64,000 nucleotides of DNA from assembly GCA_963821815.1 (NCBI GenBank), contig CAWGFG010000006.1, positions 3,410,001 to 3,474,000 on the forward strand. Direction: 5' to 3'. Under the pieces are notes generated by a model. The model was not told where the DNA came from, searched no databases, and saw nothing but the letters and a program-made list of their open reading frames with translations. The translations under genes and the position numbers were made by a program. Positions 34,370 through 42,884 of the stretch are shown piece after piece. How positions within the stretch are numbered: position 1 is the first letter of the stretch; every line of letters begins with the position of its first letter. The stretch comes from JASGTU01 sp963821815 (GTDB lineage: Bacteria > Chloroflexota > Anaerolineae > Caldilineales > Caldilineaceae).

Positions 34370-34429
34370 CCTAGTCCGGCATCAAATTCATTAAATTCGG
34401 GCATGTGTCACGTGAGCCTGAGTAGTTAC

Positions 34430-34437
34430 TCAGTTGG
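34430..34437. repeat. Right target-site duplication TCAGTTGG
   Basis: Exact copy of 30866-30873, directly after the IS66-like right end. Confidence 0.75.
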
Positions 34438-34460
34438 TACCTATTCTACCTATAAAATAA

Positions 34461-34620
34461 CTAAGTTTCGCCCACTATACGCTTGCACTGATATCATGCC
34501 GCTCCACATGCAGAGCTAGCCCTCCGTCAGCGCCTTTGCTCGCACCAGGACGTCGTCCATCATCTCCGGCGTCAACCGTCCTGTGTTGGTATTTTGCAGG
34601 CTGGGATGGTAGCAGCCGAG
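34461..34620. repeat. Right copy of the 160-bp direct repeat (end of the intact UDGb gene)
   Basis: Counterpart of 29825-29985. Here the repeat continues into the full uracil-DNA glycosylase gene, so this is the original copy. Confidence 0.9.
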
Positions 34621-35229
34621 TATGTGTACGACTTCGCTATCCCGGCTCAGCAGCTCACTGCCGCCCGTCTGCAGCTCGAATTCGGCGCCGTGTGCGAACT
34701 TCCAGCGGGGAACATCCAGCCCCGAATCCCGCAGCAAGCGCAGCGTCTGGTCAAACGCGATGCCGCCCAGGCAGACAATACCCTGGGTGTTGGGCAACAG
34801 TGTCATCTCGCGCACAAAGAACGGACGGCAGGTCGCCAACTCCTCTGCAGTAGGACGGTTCTGAGGCGGTACGCAGCGCAGCGGACCTGTGATATAGCAG
34901 TCGGTGAGTGCGAGCCCATCGTCACGGTGCTCGGAGGTAGGCTGGTTGGCGTAGCCTTGGCGGTGCAATGCGGCGAAGAGAAATTTGCCGGAGCCGTCGC
35001 CGGTGAACGAGCGTCCTGTGCGGTTGGCGCCATGCGCACCAGGCGCCAGCCCCACCAGCAGCAGACGCGCCGCCGGGTCGCCGAAACCGGGAATGGGTTT
35101 GCCCCAGTAGTCCCAGTCCATGTAGGCGCGGCGCTTAACGCGTGCGGTTTCCTCACGCCATTCCACCAGCCGCGGGCAGGCGCGGCAGGCAATCATCTCT
35201 CGTTGAAGTTGTTCTAGTTCACTGCTCAT
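34516..35229 (-). CDS. Uracil-DNA glycosylase, family 5 (UDGb) type
   Basis: 237-residue Fe-S uracil-DNA glycosylase that removes uracil, and in this family often hypoxanthine, from DNA. The N-terminal cysteine pair (ACRACPRLVEW) and later cysteines should hold a [4Fe-4S] cluster. Motif 1 is GLAPGAHGANRTGRSFTGDGSG, whose position of the catalytic Asp of other families is occupied by Ala/Gly, as in family 5, and the C-terminal motif is HPSLQNTNTGRLT. The ATG at 35227-35229 (MSSELEQLQ) is preferred to 35286. A fragment of its 3' end is duplicated 4.6 kb away, on the other side of the hicAB module and transposon. Confidence 0.92.
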   Translation of the reverse strand: MSSELEQLQREMIACRACPRLVEWREETARVKRRAYMDWDYWGKPIPGFGDPAARLLLVGLAPGAHGANRTGRSFTGDGSGKFLFAALHRQGYANQPTSEHRDDGLALTDCYITGPLRCVPPQNRPTAEELATCRPFFVREMTLLPNTQGIVCLGGIAFDQTLRLLRDSGLDVPRWKFAHGAEFELQTGGSELLSRDSEVVHILGCYHPSLQNTNTGRLTPEMMDDVLVRAKALTEG

Positions 35230-35278
35230 GGTGTCACTACAAATCTCTAGGTTCAAACGACAGTACGGGCCACAGAAT

Positions 35279-35318
35279 AGAACCACCCTGGCAGTAGACT
35301 CTGTACCAGGATGGTTCT
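35279..35318 (-). terminator. Hairpin, possible terminator of the YeeE-rhodanese gene
   Basis: AGAACCACCCTGG / CCAGGATGGTTCT, 12 of 13 pairs around a 14-base loop. It lies downstream of the sulfur/redox operon on the minus strand and 50 bases upstream of UDGb. No T-run is present, so termination is uncertain. Confidence 0.4.
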
Positions 35319-35395
35319 GTCATTAACTATAAACGGTCTGTCAAGCGGCGCCGGCACACGCTATCAGGGCAATCGCGAACCATAAATTTTCGTCT

Positions 35396-35481
35396 GTAGG
35401 GGCGGCATACATGCCGCCCGTCGCGCAAAATCCACCGGATGGTCGACTGCACGCAGCGGGCGAGCCATGGCTCGCCCCTAC
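35396..35481. repeat. Palindromic intergenic element with branched structure
   Basis: Outer stem GTAGGGGC / GCCCCTAC encloses GGGCGGCAT-AC-ATGCCGCCC (35400-35419) and a perfect 20-bp palindrome centred on CCATGG (35458-35477). GTAGGGGCGG-type palindromes are widespread intergenic repeats in some phyla. It lies between the operon end and UDGb. Confidence 0.7.
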
Positions 35482-35616
35482 ATTCTCGTAGGAATGGCTG
35501 GTGTTCGAGTAGAATTCGTCGAAACAGACCTAATAACAGAATACTGCTTCGGTAAATCGTGTAGTCCGCGATTGCGCTGGCACACGCTCAGATTTCTACA
35601 TGTGACCGGGCTGTGG

Positions 35617-36840
35617 CTATCCGCAACCGCCTCCGCCTACCTTGGCAGCTGTATCGATCTTGACTTTGGGTATATATTCCACCACTTCACCCTGCTCATG
35701 TAAGGCAGATTCCGGATGCTTGCCGCCAAGCGCGGCTGCGATCTGGTAACGGAGATACTCGTCCGGTCCGTCCGTTTCGGGGAAAGGACAGGTGGTGCAA
35801 GAAGAGATAAAGTTGTTCAAGCCGCCTTCCAAAATATAGGCATTGGCAACCCCTTCTGCCTCCAACACCTTCCACGCTTCCGTAGCCAGCGTTTCATCGT
35901 TGCTCATGACCACAGCAACCGTGGAAGCCGGGCCTATCTTGAGCGCCGCTGCCTCGGCAGGCAACTGGTCCATGGGCACGAGCTTGGCGTTCTTAATGTG
36001 GAAGAGGTTGTAGTCGGCCTCGCTGCGCACGTCCAGCATGACCAGGTTGATCTGTGAGTTGTAATAGACGTCGCGCAGTTCAGCGGGGATAATCTGCACC
36101 TGACGGTTGTCGAGCATTGCCTGCTTTTCCGGTTCAATGCGCTGCCAGCGCTCGGCAACACTGGGTTGGCCGATGAGCATGACGGCGAATCCGCAGGCTA
36201 ACAACACCCCGGCGCCGATGGAGACGCGCCTATCGATCTTGCGCACTTCCATGTTGTCTTTGCGACGCATGGCAGCTTCCAATGTCTCTGCGCCCCATAG
36301 TGCCAGCAGACCTGCGATAGTAACAACAAAGACCGTAACGCCAGGCGATAATCCGAGCAACTGGTCGAGCGTGAAGCGGCCCATGTAGGTGGAGCCCCAG
36401 AAATGCACGAAGTGGCTGGAGGTCTCGCCGAAGATGGCAATACCGCCTAGGATGCCCACGAGAAAGAAGATGGCGTCCTTCTTCAGTAGGGCCAATGACG
36501 CCACCGACGTGCCGGGACAGAAGCCGCCAATGATAAAGCCGAATCCGATGAGTAGGCCTCCCAATGTGCCTGGCACAAGGTAGGTCGGCGGAATCCAGAT
36601 GCGGTCATAGTCGAGCAGACCCAAGCCCACTGCTCCGTAGATCAGGACCATAGCGACCAGCACAGCAGTAAACATGACCTTGAAAACAGTCATGTCTTTC
36701 AGATAGAACTGCGCAGTGAGTTTGGTAGAGTAGCCGAAACCAGCCATCTCCAACGCTGCGCCGAAGCCAATGCCGATGAGCAGGTACACGAGGTACATGC
36801 CGATTTTGCCGATGGATGCGTCTAGTGTGAATGGAGCCAT
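35617..36840 (-). CDS. YeeE/YedE-family sulfur transporter fused to a cysteine-less rhodanese domain
   Basis: 407 residues. The first ~220 are membrane helices of the YeeE/YedE (DUF395) family, related to thiosulfate importers such as TsuA. The conserved Cys motif appears as GGFCPGTSVAS (about 108), where thiosulfate would pass. A final helix (about 208-224) leads to a rhodanese-like domain (about 255-355; NLVMLDVRSEADYNLFHIKNAKLVPMDQL ... AYILEGGLNNF). The active-site loop reads VVMSNDETLATEA, with no Cys, so sulfur transfer by this domain is unlikely. Cys pairs occur in the tail (SSCTTCPF, GGGGCG). Last gene of the operon; GAGGG precedes ATG 36840. Confidence 0.88.
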   Translation of the reverse strand: MAPFTLDASIGKIGMYLVYLLIGIGFGAALEMAGFGYSTKLTAQFYLKDMTVFKVMFTAVLVAMVLIYGAVGLGLLDYDRIWIPPTYLVPGTLGGLLIGFGFIIGGFCPGTSVASLALLKKDAIFFLVGILGGIAIFGETSSHFVHFWGSTYMGRFTLDQLLGLSPGVTVFVVTIAGLLALWGAETLEAAMRRKDNMEVRKIDRRVSIGAGVLLACGFAVMLIGQPSVAERWQRIEPEKQAMLDNRQVQIIPAELRDVYYNSQINLVMLDVRSEADYNLFHIKNAKLVPMDQLPAEAAALKIGPASTVAVVMSNDETLATEAWKVLEAEGVANAYILEGGLNNFISSCTTCPFPETDGPDEYLRYQIAAALGGKHPESALHEQGEVVEYIPKVKIDTAAKVGGGGCG

Positions 36841-36938
36841 TGCTATACCCTCGATGTGTCTATAACGGTCTTTCAGGAAGTTCTATGACAGTACAGCTTT
36901 CGCAGCCGTCTGTGCAGCTACTGGAAGGCTAAAATGTG

Positions 36939-37481
36939 TTATGTCCAGAGCCGGCGCACGAACCATGCCAGCGCATACGCGCCTACGAAGAACGCCATCA
37001 AGAATGCCCAACTGCCTACTGACAACGATGCTCCGCCGGAAAGACCTTGACCCGACGTGCAGCCGCGCGCCAACCGTGCGCCAAAGCCGGCGATCAAGCC
37101 ACCTACCAGCGCAAAGAGCCAGCGTTGATGATCCGTGATGCGCGGGCCGCGGATGGTCTCCCACTTGATGCGCTTGCCGACGAAGCCGGAAGCCAAGCCA
37201 CCCAGGAATATGCCAGCTGTCATCAGCACGATCCAGTGATCGAGCGCGTTTTGGTCGCCGCCGGCAACTTCAATCAGATACGAGACCCGGTCCACATGCT
37301 GCGGCGCGACCAGGTCGATACCGTAGATGATCATCCGGTTAAGACCGCCGGATGCGCCCAGACCGTTGCCGGTCAGGAAGAAGGATAGGAAGAGCACGAT
37401 GCCCAACAGAACACCGGCTACATACGGGTTGACGAACAGTCGTGCGCTGGGGTTTTTCTCAGTTTGTGGCGGATTAACCAT
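36939..37481 (-). CDS. YeeE/YedE-family membrane protein
   Basis: 180 residues with four to five helices. It begins in the cytoplasm (NPPQTEKNPSARLF), then VAGVLLGIVLFLSFFLTGNGLGASGG. The family Cys motif is LARGCTSGQGLSGGA (about 143-157). Short YeeE-type proteins often pair with a second YeeE to make one transport channel for thiosulfate or sulfide-type compounds, which fits the gene 98 bases downstream on the same strand. Being in an operon with multiheme cytochromes supports a role in delivering or removing a sulfur substrate. Substrate inferred from family and context only. Confidence 0.88.
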   Translation of the reverse strand: MVNPPQTEKNPSARLFVNPYVAGVLLGIVLFLSFFLTGNGLGASGGLNRMIIYGIDLVAPQHVDRVSYLIEVAGGDQNALDHWIVLMTAGIFLGGLASGFVGKRIKWETIRGPRITDHQRWLFALVGGLIAGFGARLARGCTSGQGLSGGASLSVGSWAFLMAFFVGAYALAWFVRRLWT

Positions 37482-37584
37482 AGATGCTGCTCCCTATCAG
37501 TCTTTTCGACTGCATTCAGAAATTCGAACTCGCAGATCGGGAACCGAATCCGTTCGATCAGCCCCGATCCAGTCTACCTATTGC

Positions 37585-40311
37585 CTATGCTACGGCCTGT
37601 TCATCCTGCGTTTCGACCTTGTCCCAGCCGGTAACCATGCCTTCCAGGTCTGCAGTGACCGTGGGTCCAGTCGTCGTCAGGTAGATGTGCAAGATGACGA
37701 ATGCTACGAAGAACCACGCTGTCAGCGTGTGCAACGGACCCATGTACGCAAGCCAAACCGCCAGCTGCGGCCACCACAGCGCACCAAACATAAGCAAGCC
37801 AGTAATTACCTGGATGGGCAGCAACAGGTTCAGGATGACGAAATAGGTGACCTGCTGCAGCGGGTTCAGCTTATGCTCCGGTGTTTTCTCGAACGGATGT
37901 GGCTCGCCTTTAAAGATGCCGCGCAGGTAGAAATCCACCTGCTTAATTGCATCGTTGAAGAAGCCGCGAGGCTCCGGCAGGTATTGTCGGATTTCGCCGC
38001 TGGCCAGGTGGTAGAAGGCCGCAAACAGGGCATTCAACACGAGCAAGACGGCGAGTGCATTGTGTATTGGCACCATTAAGCTGAAGTCAGCCCAGCCGAA
38101 GATATCCGGCCGATGGATGACGATGCCTGTGGCAATGAGCAGCAGGATGACGATGGCTTGCGTCCAGTGCCACAGCCGCTCATAGAAGGTATACATGTAC
38201 ACTTCCTTGAGTTCCGGCTTCTCACGCGGGTATCGAGCCGACTGGTACAGCCGGTACCCGCCGTGTGCGATAATGCCTGCCAGTACGCCCAAAACCGCCA
38301 GCCATCCGATGATATCGATGATGCGGAAACGGTTGTGACCGGGCAGATAGAAGCCTTCCGCAGAGGTGTCCGGCGTATATCGCATGATGCCGGCATCGTC
38401 CACGCTGACGCTGCCCGACATGGAGACGTTGGTGTTGTTGACGAACTGCGGTGTCACGCCGCCCGGCGAATACGGGCCGAGCGTCATGGGCTGCGCGATG
38501 CGTGAATTGTCGCTGTGGCACTCGCTGCATTCGCGAATTGCTAGGCTGCTGCCCATGATGTTGTGGTTGATGTTGTAGGGCTGAATATCGCCGCGGATCT
38601 CCAAATTCGTGAGGCCCAGGGCTTCTAGTTTACCGCGGATGAAGTCGGTCTTCTCTCCCGTGTCCAAACGCAGCTCTGTCTCATCCAACTGACCATCGCT
38701 GTTGGCATCGAAGAGCGCCATCACATCTGCCTGGTAGCCGTTGTTATTCAGATACACTTTACGCAGATCTTCCTCGCGCACAGGCCGTTCGGGATCGCCG
38801 TGCACCCAGTAGTAGGATGTGATGAGGTTGAACGGAGCCACAGCCGTGTTGCCGTCCTTATCTACCTGCGGCAGAAGGATCGGCTGGAAGCCCGTCATGA
38901 GATCGCGGGGGTTGCCGCAATCACCTTCGATACCGCGATGGGTAACGGCTGCGGCGCCGTCCTCCGTCATGACCGTCCAGTCGTTCTGCTCGTAGGCAGC
39001 CGTGTACATCTGCGGCACGTGGCACGATTCACAGCGCACGGCGTTCATGTGCGTCTCTTTGTACGGCAGGAAGTCGTGCGTCGTCTCGGTATCGTGGCAG
39101 TCGGCGCACTTGCGCATAGAGTCGGTGAACTCAGGCGCCACCGTGTGCTGGGCTGTGTCTCCTTTGGCAATTTCGTGGCTGGGTCGGAAGAGGTATTCGC
39201 CGATGTTCTGACGTCGCGGGTCGTAGGTTAGGTATTCGGGCCGCGTGTCTTCTGACTCTTGCTGATAGTCCGGGTTGTTCAACGAATAGTGGCAGTCGGT
39301 ACACTTCAGATTGCGTTCGGCATGGATATCCCAGGGAAAGGTCAGGCTCTCCTTATGGGTCAGATTGAGACCGGAGTCCGACAGTCGTTGTCCGGAGTAG
39401 ATCTGTCCGGTGCGTTCTGTATTCCAACCCGTCTCTTTCAGGTCAGCACAAAGCAGCGGCTCCTTGCTTTCGTGCACGGTACCGTGGCAGAACCCACAGT
39501 TGGCGGAAGTTGGATCGCGCAAGGTCACGAATTCCGGCGCCAGTTCACCGTCAGCGGTAAAGGCGTCCGGGTTGTACTTCCAGCCGGTCATCTTCTTTTG
39601 GGTGATGCCGGCGCCCTGTAAGGTGGCCGTGTTGGCCCACTGGAACTCACCCACTTGGAGTGCTTCCATGCGAGCCGTGTTGTCGGCTGAACTCATGTGG
39701 CAGAGGAAGCAGTTCATTTCCACCACGCCCGACTCCTGCCAATCCCAGGCTGAGGTAGTACCGCTGATCGGATTATTCGTGCTTACTTCTGGGTTGCCGT
39801 CTTCGGCTTCAAGCTCCGTTAACGGAACTCCATCGCGGCTGGTCACGGCAGGTCCGCCGCCGGCATGACGCTCACCCAGCTCCATGATCCAGTCCGGCGT
39901 ACCCATATCCATCAGCGCATCGCCGACAGGAGTTAGGTAACGGTACGAGAGCGGATCCCAGCGGCCGAAAAGGCTACGGCTCATATCCCATGGTTGGCCG
40001 TCGGGTACTTCGCCGGCGGGCACGAGGTGGTCGAAACCAACGGACGCGTGGTAGCTGTGCAGCTCAATATAGTCAGCATCGTGGCAGGCTCCGCAGGTTG
40101 CGTTGGTGGACACCGGTTCGCCGCTGTCCAGAACGTTGTCTCCGGAAGCGTCCAGGAGGGGGAAAGTTGGATGCAGAGGCGACGGTTGGGCAACGGTGGG
40201 CGTCTGTGCAGACGCATCGCGGGCCTCCACCAGTACAACGATAGCCAGCGCGCCAAGCAGAGTAAGAAGTAGTAGAGCTATGCGCTTGAACGGGAATGGC
40301 TTGTGAATCAC
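37585..40311 (-). CDS. Seven-heme cytochrome c fused to a cytochrome b membrane domain
   Basis: 908 residues starting at GTG, whose GTGA overlaps the stop of the upstream octaheme gene. A signal anchor (about 10-30) is followed by an exported part with seven CxxCH heme sites: CGACH (~72), CFLCH (~200), CGFCH (~272), CTDCH (~337), CADCH (~402), CESCH (~427), CSECH (~597). EF-hand-like loops are seen (DASGDNVLDSGEP; DANSDGQLDETE). A helix (~660-680) and four further helices (~700-880) resemble di-heme cytochrome b of the b561/thiosulfate-reductase type, with His in RLWHWTQ, PIHNALA, FYHLASG and ILHIYL. It could move electrons between the quinone pool and the octaheme enzyme. I know of no named family with this exact fusion. 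Confidence 0.85.
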   Translation of the reverse strand: MIHKPFPFKRIALLLLTLLGALAIVVLVEARDASAQTPTVAQPSPLHPTFPLLDASGDNVLDSGEPVSTNATCGACHDADYIELHSYHASVGFDHLVPAGEVPDGQPWDMSRSLFGRWDPLSYRYLTPVGDALMDMGTPDWIMELGERHAGGGPAVTSRDGVPLTELEAEDGNPEVSTNNPISGTTSAWDWQESGVVEMNCFLCHMSSADNTARMEALQVGEFQWANTATLQGAGITQKKMTGWKYNPDAFTADGELAPEFVTLRDPTSANCGFCHGTVHESKEPLLCADLKETGWNTERTGQIYSGQRLSDSGLNLTHKESLTFPWDIHAERNLKCTDCHYSLNNPDYQQESEDTRPEYLTYDPRRQNIGEYLFRPSHEIAKGDTAQHTVAPEFTDSMRKCADCHDTETTHDFLPYKETHMNAVRCESCHVPQMYTAAYEQNDWTVMTEDGAAAVTHRGIEGDCGNPRDLMTGFQPILLPQVDKDGNTAVAPFNLITSYYWVHGDPERPVREEDLRKVYLNNNGYQADVMALFDANSDGQLDETELRLDTGEKTDFIRGKLEALGLTNLEIRGDIQPYNINHNIMGSSLAIRECSECHSDNSRIAQPMTLGPYSPGGVTPQFVNNTNVSMSGSVSVDDAGIMRYTPDTSAEGFYLPGHNRFRIIDIIGWLAVLGVLAGIIAHGGYRLYQSARYPREKPELKEVYMYTFYERLWHWTQAIVILLLIATGIVIHRPDIFGWADFSLMVPIHNALAVLLVLNALFAAFYHLASGEIRQYLPEPRGFFNDAIKQVDFYLRGIFKGEPHPFEKTPEHKLNPLQQVTYFVILNLLLPIQVITGLLMFGALWWPQLAVWLAYMGPLHTLTAWFFVAFVILHIYLTTTGPTVTADLEGMVTGWDKVETQDEQAVA

Positions 40312-41789
40312 TGTCCGGTTCCTTCACTGCTTTCGACGATTTGGTTGTCTCTCATATGGTCGGCGCGACCGCCGTAGAACATCGGATCACCCTCATAGCC
40401 AAGCGCACGCCAGTCCATGACACCGGTTTCGGTCTCGGTGTGGCAATCCTCACACTGGAGTGCACGCTCTTTCGGCGCCACCATATGCGTGATGGGCCAA
40501 TACATGTCGGTAGGTGCAAAGCCGTAGCTGCCGCTGTAGTCGATGCCGTTGGCTTCAGCGCCAAGTCGAGCCGCCTCATCCCAATCGAAATCGGTCCAGT
40601 AGCCGCCTTCGCCGTACGTCTTGGGCGGCAGCAGGTAGTTGTTTTCGGAATCGTAAATCTGGTTGGCGTGATGGATCTTAAAGGGCCAGATCTTGGCGTC
40701 GGGGTCGTAGATGTCGCCGGTGGGGTTGTTGATCAGTGTTACTTCGGACGAATCCATGATATCGCCCAACAGATAACGCTCCACGCCGCCGTTGTACCAG
40801 TCATAATCCGGCACGACATCTTCTTCGTACACGAATTTACCCTTGATCTTTAGGTACTCATGAGGATTCTGCGGCAAATCCTGGCCCGCCTGTGACCAGT
40901 CCCATTCAACCTTGGTCGCCTTTTTGCGGGCGAATTCCGGGATGTGACACGTCTGACAGGCAACGGTATCAATGTGATTATCCAGCCGCTCATCTTCGTG
41001 CACCTGTCCTTTGTGACAGTCGGTGCAGGCAATCTGATTCTCATTATCCATGCTGACGGTGATGGATCGTCCCGCGATCTGATGTCCTTCGGTCCGATGG
41101 CAATCGACACAGGCGAAGTCGTACTTGCCCATATGCACGTCTAGGTTCTCGTCTGGATAGGTTAGCGAGGTATCCAAGTCGCCATGCTTGACTGCATCGC
41201 CGCCGCCGCCGGTGAAGTGGCAGCTGCCGCAGTTGGAGCGGCCTACGAGGCCCACGTGCTGCGCGACGTTGGCCAGATCCACACCCTCGGCTGGCACACC
41301 GCCATTGGCCTTGACATAAGAGCCTGTCGTGTCGTGGCAGACCAGGCAGTCGACCTTATTTTGGTCGGAGAAGTCGAATGTTTCGTCGACCCAGCCATAG
41401 CCTGCATGACAGGCTGTGCAAGGCGGCCAGTTCGGCGTGATCCCGATGCAGAAGTTGTTCAGGACGTACTTCTTGCCTGTGTACACTTCTTCGTCGCGGC
41501 CCTCCACGTCATAGGGGCCGTGCGTCCACGTCCAGTGATTGGTCGCCATGACTTCGCCAGCCGCATCGGGATGGCATTCCAGGCAGGCCTGGGTCACCTC
41601 TTCGCCGCTGGCGAATTCCCGTTGCAACGCAGTTACGATGTGGTCCGTATGAACTGGGTGTTCGGGTACGTAATTCCACGGGTCATCAGCTTTAGCGCCT
41701 TGCCCGGGCAAAACTAGGAAAATGGCAACCGCGATGATCACAAGTGTGATACCGGCGCCAAGCCACCATAGGTGTTTGGATTGAAACAT
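40308..41789 (-). CDS. Octaheme c-type cytochrome, tetrathionate reductase (OTR) family
   Basis: 493-residue exported cytochrome with an N-terminal signal anchor (LWWLGAGITLVIIAVAIFLVL) and eight CxxCH motifs: CLECH (~67), CTACH (~123), CLVCH (~148), CGSCH (~186), CVDCH (~225), CTDCH (~255), CQTCH (~278), CEDCH (~446). The spacing and text (NNFCIGITPNWPPCTACHAGYGW, DCLVCHDTTG, GNCGSCHF-like SNCGSCHFTGGGGDAVKHGDL) match the octaheme tetrathionate reductase family, members of which reduce tetrathionate, nitrite or hydroxylamine in vitro. The ATG at 41787-41789 is preferred to an in-frame start at 41969. First gene of a four-gene operon. Physiological substrate is inferred from the sulfur-transport neighbours. 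Confidence 0.92.
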   Translation of the reverse strand: MFQSKHLWWLGAGITLVIIAVAIFLVLPGQGAKADDPWNYVPEHPVHTDHIVTALQREFASGEEVTQACLECHPDAAGEVMATNHWTWTHGPYDVEGRDEEVYTGKKYVLNNFCIGITPNWPPCTACHAGYGWVDETFDFSDQNKVDCLVCHDTTGSYVKANGGVPAEGVDLANVAQHVGLVGRSNCGSCHFTGGGGDAVKHGDLDTSLTYPDENLDVHMGKYDFACVDCHRTEGHQIAGRSITVSMDNENQIACTDCHKGQVHEDERLDNHIDTVACQTCHIPEFARKKATKVEWDWSQAGQDLPQNPHEYLKIKGKFVYEEDVVPDYDWYNGGVERYLLGDIMDSSEVTLINNPTGDIYDPDAKIWPFKIHHANQIYDSENNYLLPPKTYGEGGYWTDFDWDEAARLGAEANGIDYSGSYGFAPTDMYWPITHMVAPKERALQCEDCHTETETGVMDWRALGYEGDPMFYGGRADHMRDNQIVESSEGTGQ

Positions 41790-42283
41790 AAGGCTACTCT
41801 GTTCCGGGAGAACGTATGAACGTTTTGTCAGTTTAGGATGCGCGTCACTGAGAGCTCGGTATCGCCGAAGTGGATTACGGCTCCCTCTGCGCGGCGCAAG
41901 GTTGCGAATACGAAGACAGGCGAAGACGGAACTATCGCCCGTATCGTTATTGTGCGATGGTCGAGTCAATATGTCAAAAAAACGAACCTTTGTGCAGCAG
42001 CTTTACGCTCATGTCTCAGCTGACGGATTGGTGTCGAGAGGTAAATGCACGTTTTCAAGGACACAGCGGACTCAGAGATCGCACAGAGATCACAGAGAGA
42101 ACTAAAGAGCGTTTGTAGATATTGCCCCTGCTGTAAAGTCAATTGCACATATTTCAACAGTTAACATAGATCATCAATTGTTTAGACGGGCGTTGTTTAT
42201 TTCAGGAATTTCTGTGCCTATTCTCTTTGTAATCTGCGCCATCTTCGTGGTCCCTGTGTTTCCACGACCAGCCTAATCAAGGA
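41790..42283. other. Intergenic with degenerate CACAGAGA-type repeats
   Basis: About 490 bases. Words such as GATCGCACAGAGATCACAGAG (near 42078, here in part) and, in inverted sense, GTGCCTATTCTCTTTG and GTGGTCCCTGTGTTTCC (42213-42265) belong to a widespread degenerate intergenic repeat type. The promoter of the cytochrome operon should lie at the left end, but no clear boxes were found. Confidence 0.5.
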
Positions 42284-42772
42284 CTAGATATAGGCTTCGG
42301 CCAAGACCAACAGGATGCCGATAAAGCCGACCATGCTTCCTATGACGATACTCCAAACAAGATTTGCGCCGCATATCAGTGCGGTGATGAACGCATAGAA
42401 GAAAATGAGGCCCGTCATCAGCCACGTGGTGATCTCTATTGCAGTCGCCGTCGAAATCAGACCGAACGTGGCCAACAGGAAGAACGGCAGTGGCAGCCAA
42501 GCCGCTACCAGTAGGGTACCAACGCGCTTGCCGATATCCTTCAGCTCAGCCCTAGGTACATGGCCCTTATTGTCAAGATGCCGCTGTAGATACTCCGAAT
42601 AGAACTCCGCCATGGCCACTGTAAGCGTGCCCAGCAGAATGGCGAGTTCCGCCTGAATTGCATTCGACGCTAGCGCGTCCAAAGTCACGATGATTGCCAG
42701 CGCGATGATGATACCGTATACGGCCTTACCTGCCCGGTAGCCGATGAGAATTTCTCGTAAGTGTTCTTGCAT
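42284..42772 (-). CDS. Hypothetical membrane protein, about five helices
   Basis: 162 residues. A short cytoplasmic N-terminus (MQEHLREILIGYRAG) is followed by helices at about 18-35, 42-60, 88-108, 112-135 and 138-160, with one polar loop (about 62-85; YLQRHLDNKGHVPRAELKDIGKR). No family is recognised; it resembles small VIT-like or uncharacterised integral membrane proteins only by shape. The K+ channel gene ends 113 bases upstream on the same strand, so the two could be cotranscribed. Function unknown. Confidence 0.8.
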   Translation of the reverse strand: MQEHLREILIGYRAGKAVYGIIIALAIIVTLDALASNAIQAELAILLGTLTVAMAEFYSEYLQRHLDNKGHVPRAELKDIGKRVGTLLVAAWLPLPFFLLATFGLISTATAIEITTWLMTGLIFFYAFITALICGANLVWSIVIGSMVGFIGILLVLAEAYI

Positions 42773-42884
42773 TTGCTCCTGCCTGTGAATATGGTCGAGT
42801 CGGATTACGGATGGGGTGGTAGATGGCTAGTTGTCGGCCGTATTCGAACGGGAGCGGAAAGCCTCCTCTTTCGTGGAAGGCGAC

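Larger units (their letters stand above)
30874..34429. mobile_element. IS66-type transposon carrying an ABC exporter, 8-bp target duplication
   Basis: The left end GTAACTGCTCAG (30874) is preceded by TCAGTTGG (30866-30873). The right end, read on the minus strand, is GTAACTACTCAG (ends at 34429) and is followed by the same TCAGTTGG (34430-34437). Eight-base duplications are the rule for the IS66 family. Inside are a frameshifted tnpC, a third copy of the terminal sequence at 32446-32458, and two ABC transporter genes. The ends match at 11 of 12 bases. The arrangement suggests that the outer ends mobilised the transporter together with the IS. Confidence 0.75.

Noticed and set aside
34536..35217. 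Long plus-strand frames opposite UDGb
   Set aside because: Antisense shadows; the minus strand has all UDGb motifs.
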